This document shows positions 19,384 through 28,990 of a stretch of 54,279 nucleotides of DNA, piece after piece. Numbering within the stretch: position 1 is the stretch's first letter; every line of letters starts with the position of its first letter. Under the pieces are notes generated by a model that worked only from the letters and a program-made list of their open reading frames with translations, was not told where the DNA came from and did no database searches. The translations under genes and the position numbers were made by a program. The DNA is from Streptococcus uberis (GTDB lineage Bacteria; Bacillota; Bacilli; Lactobacillales; Streptococcaceae): NCBI RefSeq assembly GCF_000785785.1, contig NZ_JRQN01000014.1, positions 1 to 54,279 of the forward strand, read 5' to 3'.

Positions 19384-21282
19384 ATGATTCATGAATTCAG
19401 TGAAAATTATGATGTCATCGTTATTGGTGCAGGGCATGCTGGTGTAGAAGCTGCTTTAGCAGCAAGTAGAATGGGTTGTAAAACGCTGCTTGCAACAATT
19501 AGTTTGGATATGTTAGCATTTATGCCCTGTAATCCTTCAATAGGTGGTTCAGCAAAGGGTATTGTTGTTAGAGAGATCGACGCCCTTGGTGGCGAAATGG
19601 CTAAAAATATTGATAAAACCTATATTCAGATGAAGATGTTGAATACAGGTAAAGGTCCAGCAGTGCGTGCTTTACGTGCACAAGCTGATAAGTCACTGTA
19701 CTCTCATGAAATGAAAAAAACAGTTGAAAAACAGGAGAATTTGACGCTACGTCAAGCTATTATTGATGATATTTTAGTTGAAGATGGAAAAGTTGTTGGG
19801 GTTCTGACGGCAACGAGTCAGAAGTTTTCAGCTAATGCAGTTGTAGTAACAACAGGAACTGCTCTTCGTGGTGAAATTATTCTTGGTGAGTTGAAATATT
19901 CCTCTGGACCAAATAATAGTTTAGCTTCGATTACCTTGGCAGATAATTTAAAAAAACTAGGACTTGAGATTGGTCGTTTTAAAACTGGAACACCACCACG
20001 GGTCAAGGCATCATCAATTGATTATGATAAAACAGAAATTCAACCCGGTGATGAAACGCCTAATCATTTTTCTTTTTTAAGTAAAGATGAAGATTACTTA
20101 AAAGATCAAATTCCATGTTGGTTAACCTATACCAATAGTACTAGTCATGATATTATTAATAGAAATCTTTATCGTGCACCAATGTTTTCTGGTATTGTCA
20201 AAGGAGTCGGTCCTAGATACTGTCCGTCAATTGAGGATAAAATTGTTCGTTTTGCTGATAAAGAGAGGCATCAATTATTCCTAGAACCAGAAAGCAGAGA
20301 TACTGAAGAAGTTTATGTTCAAGGATTGTCAACTAGTTTACCTGAGGATGTTCAGAAAGAATTAATTCATTCTATTAAAGGCTTGGAAAATGCAGAAATG
20401 ATGCGGACAGGCTATGCCATAGAGTATGATATTGTTTTGCCACATCAATTGAGGGCTACGCTAGAAACAAAGCTTATCTCAGGGTTATTTACCGCAGGTC
20501 AAACAAATGGAACATCAGGCTACGAGGAAGCTGCTGGACAAGGAATTGTCGCAGGGATAAATGCTGCTTTAAAAGTTCAAGGAAAGCCTGAGTTGATTTT
20601 AAAGAGGAGCGATGCTTATATTGGTGTCATGATTGATGATTTGGTTACTAAAGGGACTCTTGAACCTTATCGTCTTTTGACTTCAAGAGCTGAATATCGT
20701 TTGATTCTTCGTCATGATAATGCAGATATGCGCTTAACTGAGATTGGTCGTGAGATTGGTTTAGTTGATGATCAACGATGGGATAGTTTCCAAATTAAAA
20801 AGCATCAATTTGAAAATGAATTAAAACGATTGGATAGTATTAAGCTTAAACCTGTTAAAGAAACAAATGAGAAGGTTCAGGCACTAGGCTTTAAACCTTT
20901 AACAGATGCTATGACAGCAAAAGAGTTTATGCGCCGACCAGAAATTTCATATCAAACAGTTGTCAATTTTGTAGGTCCAGCTGCTGAGGATTTGAGTCCT
21001 AAAATCGTTGAAATGTTAGAGACTGAAATTAAGTATGAAGGTTATATCAATAAAGCAATGGATCAAGTAGCAAAAATGAAACGCATGGAAGAAAAAAGGA
21101 TCCCCCAAAATATAGACTGGGATGCGATTGATTCAATTGCTACTGAAGCACGTCAAAAATTTAAAAAAATAAATCCTGAAACAATTGGTCAGGCAAGTCG
21201 AATATCAGGTGTGAACCCAGCTGACATTTCAATTTTAATGGTTTATATTGAAGGAAATGGCAAAGCTAGAAGAAAAATATAA
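19384..21282 (+). CDS. mnmG: tRNA uridine-5-carboxymethylaminomethyl modification enzyme MnmG (GidA)
   Basis: FAD-dependent partner of MnmE that installs the C5 side chain on U34 of several tRNAs. The 632-residue protein has the FAD-binding dinucleotide motif [19 protein letters not shown] (near residue 14), the GidA signatures [12 protein letters not shown] and [15 protein letters not shown], and the C-terminal helical domain with PQNIDW and [21 protein letters not shown]. Length is standard. Confidence 0.97.
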   Translation: MIHEFSENYDVIVIGAGHAGVEAALAASRMGCKTLLATISLDMLAFMPCNPSIGGSAKGIVVREIDALGGEMAKNIDKTYIQMKMLNTGKGPAVRALRAQADKSLYSHEMKKTVEKQENLTLRQAIIDDILVEDGKVVGVLTATSQKFSANAVVVTTGTALRGEIILGELKYSSGPNNSLASITLADNLKKLGLEIGRFKTGTPPRVKASSIDYDKTEIQPGDETPNHFSFLSKDEDYLKDQIPCWLTYTNSTSHDIINRNLYRAPMFSGIVKGVGPRYCPSIEDKIVRFADKERHQLFLEPESRDTEEVYVQGLSTSLPEDVQKELIHSIKGLENAEMMRTGYAIEYDIVLPHQLRATLETKLISGLFTAGQTNGTSGYEEAAGQGIVAGINAALKVQGKPELILKRSDAYIGVMIDDLVTKGTLEPYRLLTSRAEYRLILRHDNADMRLTEIGREIGLVDDQRWDSFQIKKHQFENELKRLDSIKLKPVKETNEKVQALGFKPLTDAMTAKEFMRRPEISYQTVVNFVGPAAEDLSPKIVEMLETEIKYEGYINKAMDQVAKMKRMEEKRIPQNIDWDAIDSIATEARQKFKKINPETIGQASRISGVNPADISILMVYIEGNGKARRKI

Positions 21283-21311
21283 AGGTCATGAAATTGTAAC
21301 CTCAATAGGAC

Positions 21312-21349
21312 CAACAGCTCTGTATTTCAGGGCTGTTTTGTGATATAAT
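21312..21349 (+). promoter_or_regulatory. Hairpin then extended -10 promoter before gdpP
   Basis: AACAGC…CTG pairs with CAG…GCTGTT (about 21312-21336), a weak terminator for mnmG with only a short T-run. TGA-TATAAT (21341-21349) directly follows and is a likely extended -10 promoter for gdpP. Confidence 0.55.
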
Positions 21350-21370
21350 AATTGCTTAAGAGGTTAATAG

Positions 21371-23344
21371 ATGAAAAGATTTCGTTTTGAAACCATTCAT
21401 TTAATTATGATGGGGTTAATATTATTTGGATTGCTTGCACTATGTGTAAGAATAATGGAATCAGAGGTACTAGTTTTAGTAGCTATTTTTCTAGTACTCT
21501 TATTTGTAACTGCACTACTTTGGTATCAAAAACAAGTGTATGAACTGTCTGATTTTGATCATATCGAACTTTTAAATGAGCAGACTGAAAATAATCTTAA
21601 AACACTTTTGGATAAAATGCCTGTAGGAGTCATTCAATACAATCAGGAATCAAAAGCAATTGTCTGGTATAATCCGTATGCAGAACTAATTTTCACTGAT
21701 GAGAGTGGTCATTTTGATAATCATATGATTGGAAAAATAATTAATGAAAAATTAGAAGGGAATATTTCACAAACATTTGAAATATCAGGTAATAGGTACT
21801 CCTCATATATAGATGAGGCTAACGGAATATTTTACTTTTTTGATGTTTATGTTGGCAATCGACAAACTGTTGATGCTAGTATGCTAAGACCAGCTGTTGG
21901 TATTATATCTATTGATAATTACGATGATATTACTGATAATTTGACAGATGCAGATGTTTCAGCAATTAATAGTTTTGTTGCTAATTTTATTGCCGAATTT
22001 ATGGAATCTAAGCATATTTTCTATCGACGTGTCAATATGGATAGGTATTATTTCTTTACTGATTTTCATACTTTAAAAGAAATGATGGATGATAAGTTTG
22101 CCTTTTTAGAGGGATTTAGAAATCAAGCACAAGAAAAACAGTTACGTTTAACGTTAAGTATGGGAATTTCATATGGTATAAATAATCATAATGAGATAGG
22201 TCAGGTTGCCCTTGAGAATTTAAATATAGCATTAGTTCGTGGTGGTGATCAAGTTGTTATTAGAGAGAATGATGAGAGTAAGAATCCGGTTTACTTTGGT
22301 GGTGGGTCTGTGTCAACTGTCAAACGTTCTCGAACACGTACTCGTGCAATGATGACTGCCATTTCAGATAGAATTAAAGTAGTTGATAATATATTTATTA
22401 TGGGGCACAAGAAGCTAGATATGGATGCCTTAGGGTCGGCAGTAGGAATGCAATTCTTTGCTTCTAATATTATAGATAATTCCTACGTAGTCTATAATCC
22501 TGATGAATTGGGACCAGATATCGAACGTGCTATTGAAAGACTACAAGCTGATGGGAAGACACGGTTAATTAGCGTTCATCACGCGATGAGATTAGTAACA
22601 CCACAATCTATCTTAATTTTAGTGGACCACTCAAAAATATCTTTAACACTTTCTGAAGATTTTTATAAGATGTTCAAAGATGTCATCGTTGTGGACCATC
22701 ACAGACGAGATGATGATTTCCCAGAGAATGCTATTTTGACCTTTATTGAAAGTGGTGCAAGTAGCGCAGCAGAATTGGTAACAGAGTTAATTCAATTTCA
22801 AAATGCTAAAAAACGACTTAGCAAGATACAGGCTAGTATTTTAATGGCAGGTATCATGTTAGATACTAAAAACTTTTCAACACGCGTAACTAGTCGTACG
22901 TTTGACGTTGCAAGTTACCTCCGAAATAAGGGAAGTGACAGTGTTGAAATCCAACAAATTTCAGCAACTGATTTTGAAGAATATCGTCAAATTAATGAGA
23001 TTATTCTCAGAGCAAATCGTATTGAAGGTGATATTATGGTTGCTACAGGAATTGACAATGCAGTTTACACAAATGTCATTGCTAGTAAAGCAGCCGATAC
23101 AATGTTGTTAATGGCAGGTGTTGAAGCCAGCTTTGCAATTGTTAAAACAAGTCAAAATAAAGTAATTATCTCTGCTAGAAGTAGAAGTAAAATTAATGTA
23201 CAACGGATCATGGAAAAACTTGGTGGTGGTGGTCACTTTAATTTAGCTGCCTGTCAAATTGACAATGATAGTCTAATTGATGTCAAGGAAATGTTAGTTG
23301 AAACAATAGAAAATACAATGAAAGAAATAAGTGAGGTAGAGTAA
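21371..23344 (+). CDS. gdpP: Cyclic-di-AMP phosphodiesterase GdpP
   Basis: Membrane enzyme that hydrolyses c-di-AMP to pApA and so controls potassium, osmotic and wall stress responses. The 657-residue chain has two N-terminal membrane helices (about 8-28 and 33-53), a PAS-like domain (about 75-135), a degenerate GGDEF domain (about 170-300), then DHH and DHHA1 domains. DHH metal ligands are in HKKLDMDALGSAVG, LVDHS and VVDHHRRDD, and DHHA1 has GGGGHFNLAACQI. The stop codon touches the rplI start (GAGTAAATG), a conserved gdpP-rplI-dnaB operon. Confidence 0.95.
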   Translation: MKRFRFETIHLIMMGLILFGLLALCVRIMESEVLVLVAIFLVLLFVTALLWYQKQVYELSDFDHIELLNEQTENNLKTLLDKMPVGVIQYNQESKAIVWYNPYAELIFTDESGHFDNHMIGKIINEKLEGNISQTFEISGNRYSSYIDEANGIFYFFDVYVGNRQTVDASMLRPAVGIISIDNYDDITDNLTDADVSAINSFVANFIAEFMESKHIFYRRVNMDRYYFFTDFHTLKEMMDDKFAFLEGFRNQAQEKQLRLTLSMGISYGINNHNEIGQVALENLNIALVRGGDQVVIRENDESKNPVYFGGGSVSTVKRSRTRTRAMMTAISDRIKVVDNIFIMGHKKLDMDALGSAVGMQFFASNIIDNSYVVYNPDELGPDIERAIERLQADGKTRLISVHHAMRLVTPQSILILVDHSKISLTLSEDFYKMFKDVIVVDHHRRDDDFPENAILTFIESGASSAAELVTELIQFQNAKKRLSKIQASILMAGIMLDTKNFSTRVTSRTFDVASYLRNKGSDSVEIQQISATDFEEYRQINEIILRANRIEGDIMVATGIDNAVYTNVIASKAADTMLLMAGVEASFAIVKTSQNKVIISARSRSKINVQRIMEKLGGGGHFNLAACQIDNDSLIDVKEMLVETIENTMKEISEVE

Positions 23345-23797
23345 ATGCGTGTCATATTCTTACAAGATGTAAAAGGAAAAGGAAAAAAAGGGGAAGTTAA
23401 AGAAGTACCAACTGGCTACGCACAAAACTTTCTTTTGAAGAAAAACTTAGCTAAAGAAGCGACTAATCAATCTATTGGCGAATTAAAAGGCAAACAAAAG
23501 GCGGAAGAGAAAGCTCAGGCAGAGATTTTAGCTGAAGCTAAAGCAACGCAAAAGGCTTTGAGTGAGGAGAACACGCGTGTCTTATTTACAGAAAAGGTAG
23601 GACCAGATGGCCGTACTTTTGGTTCTATTACAGCGAAAAAGATTTCTGAAGAATTAAAAAAACAATTTGGAATTACTGTAGATAAAAGACATATTATCTT
23701 AGATCATCCTATTCGTGCCATTGGATTGATTGAGGTTCCAGTGAAATTGCATAAGGAAGTAACGGCAGAAATTAAATTAAAAGTTGATCAAGCCTAA
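23345..23797 (+). CDS. rplI: 50S ribosomal protein L9
   Basis: The 150-residue two-domain protein binds 23S rRNA at the base of the L1 stalk. The N-terminal signature [24 protein letters not shown] is complete, followed by a long charged connecting helix (about 45-75) and the C-terminal domain. Its ATG follows the gdpP stop directly, suggesting coupled translation. Confidence 0.97.
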   Translation: MRVIFLQDVKGKGKKGEVKEVPTGYAQNFLLKKNLAKEATNQSIGELKGKQKAEEKAQAEILAEAKATQKALSEENTRVLFTEKVGPDGRTFGSITAKKISEELKKQFGITVDKRHIILDHPIRAIGLIEVPVKLHKEVTAEIKLKVDQA

Positions 23798-23829
23798 TAA
23801 TTGCATGATATAAAAAGGAGGTGTTAAAC

Positions 23830-25188
23830 TTGCCTGAAGTTCCAGAACTTCGTGTTCAACCCCAAGATTTACTTGCTGAACAATCTGTCTTAGGGTCAAT
23901 TTTTATTTCACCTGATAAACTTATTACAGTCAGAGAATTTGTCTCTCCAGATGACTTTTACAAATATGCTCATAAAATTATTTTTCGGGCAATGATTACA
24001 CTCAGTGATCGAAATGATGCTATTGATGCTACAACAGTGAGAACTATCCTAGATGATCAAGGGGATCTTCAAAATATAGGTGGCTTGTCATATATTGTCG
24101 AACTTGTAAATAGTGTGCCAACGAGTGCAAATGCTGAATATTATGCTAAAATCGTTGGTGAGAAGTCAATGTTACGAAACATCATAACTAGATTGACAGA
24201 TACTGTCAACTTAGCTTACGAGGGAGCAAATGATTCGGAAGATATTATTGCAGGTGCAGAGCGTGCATTAATTGAAATTAATGAACATAGTAACAGAAGT
24301 GGTTTTAGAAAAATTTCGGAAGTCTTAAAGGTCAATTATGAAAGTCTTGAAGCACGTTCGAAACAAACAAGTGATGTCACTGGTTTACCGACAGGCTTTA
24401 GAGACCTTGACAAGATTACAACAGGTTTACACCCGGATCAACTAATTATTTTAGCAGCAAGACCTGCCGTTGGTAAGACTGCATTTGTTTTAAATATTGC
24501 TCAAAATGTTGGTACAAAGCAGAAAAAACCTGTAGCAGTTTTCTCACTTGAGATGGGGGCTGAAAGTTTAGTAGATCGTATGCTTGCTGCAGAAGGAATG
24601 GTTGATTCTCACAGCCTTCGAACAGGGCAATTGACAGAACAGGATTGGAACAATGTTACAATCGCACAAGGTGCATTGGCCGAGGCCCCAATCTATATTG
24701 ATGATACACCTGGTATCAAAATTACTGAAATTAGGTCTCGTTCTAGGAAATTGGCTCAGGAAGTGGCTGGTCTAGGACTAATTGTAATTGACTATTTACA
24801 GTTGATTACTGGTACAAAGCCTGAAAATAGACAACAAGAAGTATCAGATATTTCTAGACAATTGAAAATATTGGCAAAAGAGTTGAAAGTACCTGTAATT
24901 GCTCTTAGTCAGCTTTCTCGTGGAGTTGAACAACGGCAAGATAAACGTCCAGTACTTTCAGATATTCGTGAATCCGGATCAATTGAACAGGATGCAGATA
25001 TTGTAGCTTTCTTATATAGAGATGATTATTATCGTAAAGAGGGTGAAGATCCCGAAGATGCTGTCGAAGACAATACAGTTGAAGTGATATTGGAAAAGAA
25101 CCGGGCAGGTGCTCGTGGAACAGTAAAGTTAATGTTCCAAAAAGAGTATAATAAGTTTTCAACGATAGCACAATTTGATGAGAGATAA
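23830..25188 (+). CDS. dnaB: Replicative DNA helicase DnaB
   Basis: Hexameric 5'-3' helicase at the replication fork. About 452 residues: N-terminal primase-interacting domain (AEQSVLGSIFISPDK), linker, and a RecA-type motor with Walker A ARPAVGKTAF, Walker B-type LGLIVIDYLQLI and the arginine-finger region RPVLSDIRESGSIEQDADI. I prefer the TTG at 23830 as start because AAAAGGAGG ends eight to nine bases upstream; a GTG at 23821 overlaps the ribosome site. A non-ATG start is worth noting for an essential gene. Confidence 0.95.
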   Translation: MPEVPELRVQPQDLLAEQSVLGSIFISPDKLITVREFVSPDDFYKYAHKIIFRAMITLSDRNDAIDATTVRTILDDQGDLQNIGGLSYIVELVNSVPTSANAEYYAKIVGEKSMLRNIITRLTDTVNLAYEGANDSEDIIAGAERALIEINEHSNRSGFRKISEVLKVNYESLEARSKQTSDVTGLPTGFRDLDKITTGLHPDQLIILAARPAVGKTAFVLNIAQNVGTKQKKPVAVFSLEMGAESLVDRMLAAEGMVDSHSLRTGQLTEQDWNNVTIAQGALAEAPIYIDDTPGIKITEIRSRSRKLAQEVAGLGLIVIDYLQLITGTKPENRQQEVSDISRQLKILAKELKVPVIALSQLSRGVEQRQDKRPVLSDIRESGSIEQDADIVAFLYRDDYYRKEGEDPEDAVEDNTVEVILEKNRAGARGTVKLMFQKEYNKFSTIAQFDER

Positions 25189-25204
25189 AAGGAGTTAAAA
25201 CACA

Positions 25205-25477
25205 ATGAGTGATGCATTTGCAGATGTAGCAAAAATGAAGAAGATTAAAGAGGATATAAAAGCCCATGAAGGTCAATTAGTTGAATTGACATTGGAAAAT
25301 GGGAGAAAACGTGAAAAAACAAAGATAGGTCGTTTGATTGAAGTTTATCCTTCTTTATTTATTATTCAATATAATGATGAAGCTGATCAACCAGGTGCAA
25401 TAAGTAATTCCTATGTTGAATCATATACTTATTCAGATATTTTGACAGAGAAAACTTTAATTCGATATTTTGATTAG
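25205..25477 (+). CDS. veg: Veg family protein
   Basis: A 90-residue small conserved Firmicutes protein (DUF1021) with the family core VELTLENGRKREKTKIGRLIEVYPSLFIIQYN. In Bacillus Veg affects biofilm formation and is very highly expressed; its role in streptococci is unknown. It follows dnaB by 16 bases with an AAGGAG site and closes the gdpP-rplI-dnaB run. Confidence 0.9.
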   Translation: MSDAFADVAKMKKIKEDIKAHEGQLVELTLENGRKREKTKIGRLIEVYPSLFIIQYNDEADQPGAISNSYVESYTYSDILTEKTLIRYFD

Positions 25478-25530
25478 TCATAAAGAGAGTGAGCTTTGCT
25501 TACTTTTTTATTTAAATACAGTTTATAACA

Positions 25531-25559
25531 TTTACAACAAATGAATACTATGGTATAAT
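25531..25559 (+). promoter_or_regulatory. Promoter of rpsD
   Basis: TTTACA (25531-25536), 17 bases, TATAAT (25554-25559), with an extended -10 TGG. A leader of about 150 bases follows. Confidence 0.85.
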
Positions 25560-25565
25560 ACTCTT

Positions 25566-25700
25566 TGTGTGAAATAGCAGCAGAAAAATATGAAGCTCGT
25601 CAACAGGTGGTTATCTAATCAAGTAACCTTTGCTGTTTAGGCGAAAGCCACCTGCACGAATCAGGATTTTTTAAACAGTTATTTCCTCAAAAAAATAGAG
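25566..25700 (+). promoter_or_regulatory. Ribosomal protein S4 leader of rpsD
   Basis: The leader folds around CAGGTGG (25604-25610) with CCACCTG (25648-25654) and an inner GGTTA (25609-25613) with TAACC (25624-25628); these two compete or nest in a pseudoknot-like way, and GCGAAAGCC lies before the 3' arm. In Firmicutes S4 binds its own leader and represses translation; I assign that mechanism by position and the matching core. Confidence 0.75.
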
Positions 25701-25713
25701 GAGGACATCAAAT

Positions 25714-26325
25714 ATGTCACGTTATACTGGTCCATCATGGAAACAATCACGTCGCCTTGGGTTATCACTTACAGGCACAGGTAAAGAATTGGCACGTCGT
25801 AACTACGTACCTGGTCAACACGGTCCTAACAACCGTAGCAAACTTTCTGAATATGGTTTGCAACTTGCTGAGAAACAAAAATTACGTTTCTCTTACGGTT
25901 TAGGTGAAAAACAATTCCGTAACTTGTTCGTACAAGCTACAAAAATTAAAGAAGGAACGCTTGGTTTCAACTTTATGGTTCTTTTAGAGCGTCGTCTTGA
26001 CAATGTTGTTTACCGTTTAGGTCTTGCAACTACTCGTCGTCAAGCACGTCAATTCGTTAACCATGGTCATATCCTTGTTGACGGAAAACGCGTTGATATT
26101 CCATCATTCCGCGTAAATCCAGGTCAAGTGATTTCAGTTCGCGAAAAATCAATGAAAGTACCTGCAATTCTTGAAGCTGTTGAAGCTACACTTGGACGCC
26201 CAGCATTCGTATCATTCGATGCTGAAAAACTGGAAGGTTCATTAACACGTCTTCCAGAACGTGATGAAATCAACCCAGAAATCAATGAAGCACTTGTCGT
26301 TGAATTCTACAACAAAATGCTTTAA
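25714..26325 (+). CDS. rpsD: 30S ribosomal protein S4
   Basis: The 203-residue primary 16S rRNA-binding protein starts with [25 protein letters not shown] and has the S4 RNA-binding fold (about residues 93-155, [30 protein letters not shown]). It has a strong ribosome site (GAGGAGG), its own promoter and leader, and a terminator, so it is monocistronic. The Cys-free N terminus indicates the zinc-independent S4 form. Confidence 0.97.
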   Translation: MSRYTGPSWKQSRRLGLSLTGTGKELARRNYVPGQHGPNNRSKLSEYGLQLAEKQKLRFSYGLGEKQFRNLFVQATKIKEGTLGFNFMVLLERRLDNVVYRLGLATTRRQARQFVNHGHILVDGKRVDIPSFRVNPGQVISVREKSMKVPAILEAVEATLGRPAFVSFDAEKLEGSLTRLPERDEINPEINEALVVEFYNKML

Positions 26326-26344
26326 TTCTTACATTAAGTACTTC

Positions 26345-26370
26345 AAAAGCCTGTTATTACAGGCTTTTTT
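26345..26370 (+). terminator. Terminator of rpsD
   Basis: AAAAGCCTGT (26345-26354) pairs with ACAGGCTTTT (26359-26368), followed by further T residues. Confidence 0.92.
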
Positions 26371-26398
26371 CTTGTTCTGAAATTGATATAGTTTTTAT

Positions 26399-26427
26399 TT
26401 GCTAAGTTAATTGTCAAGTGGTATGAT
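26399..26427 (+). promoter_or_regulatory. Promoter of the CsbD-like gene
   Basis: TTGCTA (26399-26404), 17 bases, TATGAT (26422-26427) with an extended -10 TGG. Confidence 0.6.
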
Positions 26428-26450
26428 AAAACAAAAAGGAGAATTTTATT

Positions 26451-26618
26451 ATGTTAGATGAAAAGACAAAAGCAAAATTCGAAGAAATTAAAGGCGAAGC
26501 AAAAGAGACAGCAGGGAAGGTACTTGGCGATAAAAAACTAGAGGTTGAAGGCATTCTTGAAAAGGGGATTTCTAAGGGAAAAGAGTCTTTGTCTGACTTA
26601 AAAAACATCTTCAAATAA
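26451..26618 (+). CDS. CsbD-like stress peptide
   Basis: A 55-residue, highly charged helical protein beginning MLDEKTKAKFEEIKGEAKET and continuing AGKVLGDKKLEVEG, which is the CsbD core. CsbD proteins are general-stress induced in Bacillus with no known biochemical activity. The ATG at 26451 follows AAAAAGGAG, and a private promoter and terminator flank the gene, so it is a single-gene unit. Confidence 0.88.
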   Translation: MLDEKTKAKFEEIKGEAKETAGKVLGDKKLEVEGILEKGISKGKESLSDLKNIFK

Positions 26619-26622
26619 GATT

Positions 26623-26652
26623 AAAAAATCCACTAAATAAAGTGGATTTTTT
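26623..26652 (+). terminator. Terminator of the CsbD-like gene
   Basis: AAAAAATCCACT (26623-26634) pairs with AGTGGATTTTTT (26641-26652) around a six-base loop. Confidence 0.9.
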
Positions 26653-26945
26653 AAGTTGTGACTTTTAAATATAGGATAAATATGAGTTCTATCTGACTTA
26701 TTTTTAAGAGAAGAACAAAAAAACATATAAATGACCTGTCAATGCGTATCAGAGACTTTCAATATACCGCTGAATGTTACAATCTATGGTTGAGAGAGTC
26801 TTAAATTAGTGACAAGGGGTAGATAAGAAAAGACTCTAGAAAATAACTAAATTAGAACTATGTAAAGAATATATGTTTGACCTCAGCTACAATTACTCGG
26901 TATGTTTTGATGGTTTACTTGATTCGATATTAAGACGTGTAAACA
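26653..26945. other. Gene-free stretch
   Basis: About 290 AT-rich bases with no supported gene. The only structure seen is an inverted repeat AGAGTCTT (26795-26802) with AAGACTCT (26830-26837) around a 27-base interior. It may be a remnant of a lost gene. Confidence 0.4.
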
Positions 26946-26949
26946 AACA

Positions 26950-26981
26950 AGTTGACAGTGAAGTAAAGATAGTTGTCAACT
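26950..26981 (-). terminator. Hairpin at the end of the TetR gene
   Basis: AGTTGACA and TGTCAACT form an eight-base stem around a 16-base loop; on the minus strand it begins at the tetR stop codon and is followed by TGTTTGTTT. It reuses the GTTGACA/TGTCAAC motif clustered at 18718. Confidence 0.5.
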
Positions 26982-27509
26982 AATAGATAACATTTTTAAC
27001 ACAAAAATGGTCATTTCTTCAGGACTTTCTTTTTTTCCTCTAGCTACCCAAGCTTGACATGTTCCAAAGAAAGCATATGCTAGGTAAATACTCTGGTAAT
27101 CTTTTTCTTTTTCTGTCATATTATGATTTGGAATTTTTTCTTGTATATCTGTTTTTATCAAGAGTCGAACTCTATTTATAATATAACTTTGAATCTCTTT
27201 TGTTCCGTTAGCAGAAACTAATGCTGACAGTAATTGTTCTCTGGCTAAAAATTTGAAGATTTCAAGAAATATCTGCTCTCGGTCACCATAATCTTTTTCA
27301 AAAACAAATTCTAGTTTGTGACTTAGCATTTTTTGATAGGAGTCAATCATTTCATATTTATCTTTATAATGTGTATAGAAACTTGAACGGCTAATACCAG
27401 CAGTTTCAGCTAATCTTTTAGTCGTAATGTCATCGAAGCTTTCTGTTGACAAAAGTTTTACCATTGCGTCAAGTAGAGCTTTTTTTGTTTGTTCTTTTCT
27501 ATTTGACAA
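26976..27509 (-). CDS. TetR/AcrR-family transcriptional regulator
   Basis: A 177-residue regulator with the TetR helix-turn-helix in residues about 5-52 (KEQTKKALLDAMVKLL…FDDITTKRLAETAGISRSSFYTHYKDKYEMI). The C-terminal region resembles the TetR_C_8 effector domain. It is divergent from the DUF1304 gene, whose promoter contains a palindrome, so that gene is its most likely target. Ligand unknown. Confidence 0.88.
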   Translation of the reverse strand: MSNRKEQTKKALLDAMVKLLSTESFDDITTKRLAETAGISRSSFYTHYKDKYEMIDSYQKMLSHKLEFVFEKDYGDREQIFLEIFKFLAREQLLSALVSANGTKEIQSYIINRVRLLIKTDIQEKIPNHNMTEKEKDYQSIYLAYAFFGTCQAWVARGKKESPEEMTIFVLKMLSIS

Positions 27510-27558
27510 TGTAAATCTCCTTTTATTAGTAGAGTTTTTTGTTGAAAATTCAAATATC

Positions 27559-27586
27559 TTGCTATCTTAGTACTAAATAGTATAAT
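27559..27586 (+). promoter_or_regulatory. DUF1304 promoter with candidate TetR operator
   Basis: TTGCTA (27559-27564), 16 bases, TATAAT (27581-27586). The spacer contains the perfect palindrome TTAGTACTAA (27567-27576), a plausible site for the divergent TetR protein. Confidence 0.5.
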
Positions 27587-27695
27587 ATATTCTATCATAT
27601 TTATTAACAATTGATACGACTTTGGAGATTTTACTTGAAACTTTTTTTAAGTTATAGGTAGTAGCTGTTAATTTACTATAGAAAGAAGTTGAATC

Positions 27696-28046
27696 ATGTC
27701 CATCCTAACAATTATTTTTACAATTTTTGCAGCACTAGAACAGTTATATATCATGTATATCGAAACATTTGCAACGCAATCAAAGGCCACACAACGCGTT
27801 TTTAAGCTATCACATGAAGCTTTGTCAAATGGAACTGTTGTATCACTATTTAAGAACCAAGGTGTTTATAATGGGATAATTGGACTTTTTCTTTTATATG
27901 GTTTATTTTTGGCACAAACTGTTGATATTGTTGCTTTATTTTTAATCAATGTTATCCTAGTAGCTATTTATGGGGCACTTATAGTGGATTACAAAATATT
28001 ATATAAACAAGGTGGATTTGCCATTTTAGCATTGATTAGTTTGTAG
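27696..28046 (+). CDS. DUF1304 membrane protein
   Basis: A 116-residue protein with four hydrophobic helices and the DUF1304 features EQLYIMYIETF near the N terminus and NQGVYNGIIGLFLLYG in the middle. Function unknown. Related genes are often next to TetR or MarR regulators, as here. A shared bidirectional terminator separates it from the convergent DUF4097 gene. Confidence 0.82.
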   Translation: MSILTIIFTIFAALEQLYIMYIETFATQSKATQRVFKLSHEALSNGTVVSLFKNQGVYNGIIGLFLLYGLFLAQTVDIVALFLINVILVAIYGALIVDYKILYKQGGFAILALISL

Positions 28047-28056
28047 CTATTTAAAA

Positions 28057-28082
28057 AAAACAAGGAAGAAACTCCTTGTTTT
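28057..28082. terminator. Bidirectional terminator between DUF1304 and DUF4097 genes
   Basis: AAAACAAGGA (28057-28066) pairs with TCCTTGTTTT (28073-28082), with A and T tracts on both sides. Confidence 0.88.
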
Positions 28083-28990
28083 TATTGTACTTCTAGATCA
28101 CCAGCCTGTGTATTAATATCGAGTCTATTATTAGAACTTTTTTTTAAGATTGTTGTCAATTGAGTATCACCGATGGATTTCTTAGGGTTTACAGTCAAAT
28201 CATATTTTGCTAATTTAATATGGACATCTCCAGCTTGAGTTATAAGACTATTGGTATTGAGATATGTTAATGAACTTCCATTGAAATCACCTATCTGGAG
28301 TTTAAAGGTGGTATTATCCATTTGTGATTCTGAAATTGAAGCATCTCCCGTTTGTTGTTTAACGGTCAAGTCTGTCAATTGACAGTTATTCACATTGATA
28401 CTTCCTATTTTAAGGTCAACATTACCATTTGTTAGTTTACAGTTTGAAAGAGTTAATTCGCCGAGATTTAAACTGAGGTCACTTTGTTGACTTGTAATAT
28501 TTTCAAGGTAGAGTTCACCAAGTGCAATGGTTGTCTTTAGTGATTTTACGTCAGTACCCTTTGGTATCTTAACTGTTATGTGATAAGGACTATCCATCCC
28601 AATTGTAAACTTACCTGTAAAGTTAGCAATATCTTTTAGATTGATAAAATTAAATTTTCCTTTGATGTGTTTTAGTTTTGAGGTTTCTTTTACTACTAAT
28701 GTGCCACCATTATTGGAAACTTCTACTGGAACTTTTTTATCAGTGTAATAGAGAATACTTGGTTTCGCATCGTTAGTCTCAATAATTTTCACACTAGAAA
28801 TATTTGCACTAATGTCAATCTGTTTGACACTCTCAAAAGTTTTAGATTTTTCTTTCAGATTGCTCTTTTCAATTTTTGCTTGTGCAACATGATCCATTCC
28901 ACCAGTCTGATAGCCGTATGTTCCTAATGCGATACCTGAAATAAGACAGACAAGAGATGATCCATAAACAACTTTTTTCCATGTTTTCAT
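28082..28990 (-). CDS. DUF4097 beta-helix membrane-anchored protein
   Basis: A 302-residue protein with an N-terminal membrane helix (about residues 8-27) and then repeated short beta-strands of the DUF4097 type (SDLSLNLGELTLSNCKLTNGNVDLKIGSINVNNC pattern), predicted to form a right-handed beta-solenoid outside the membrane. Such proteins act in envelope-stress responses, for example LiaX-like adhesins/sensors. It is the last gene of the padR-HAAS-DUF4097 operon; its ATG overlaps the preceding stop by one base. Confidence 0.82.
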   Translation of the reverse strand: MKTWKKVVYGSSLVCLISGIALGTYGYQTGGMDHVAQAKIEKSNLKEKSKTFESVKQIDISANISSVKIIETNDAKPSILYYTDKKVPVEVSNNGGTLVVKETSKLKHIKGKFNFINLKDIANFTGKFTIGMDSPYHITVKIPKGTDVKSLKTTIALGELYLENITSQQSDLSLNLGELTLSNCKLTNGNVDLKIGSINVNNCQLTDLTVKQQTGDASISESQMDNTTFKLQIGDFNGSSLTYLNTNSLITQAGDVHIKLAKYDLTVNPKKSIGDTQLTTILKKSSNNRLDINTQAGDLEVQ

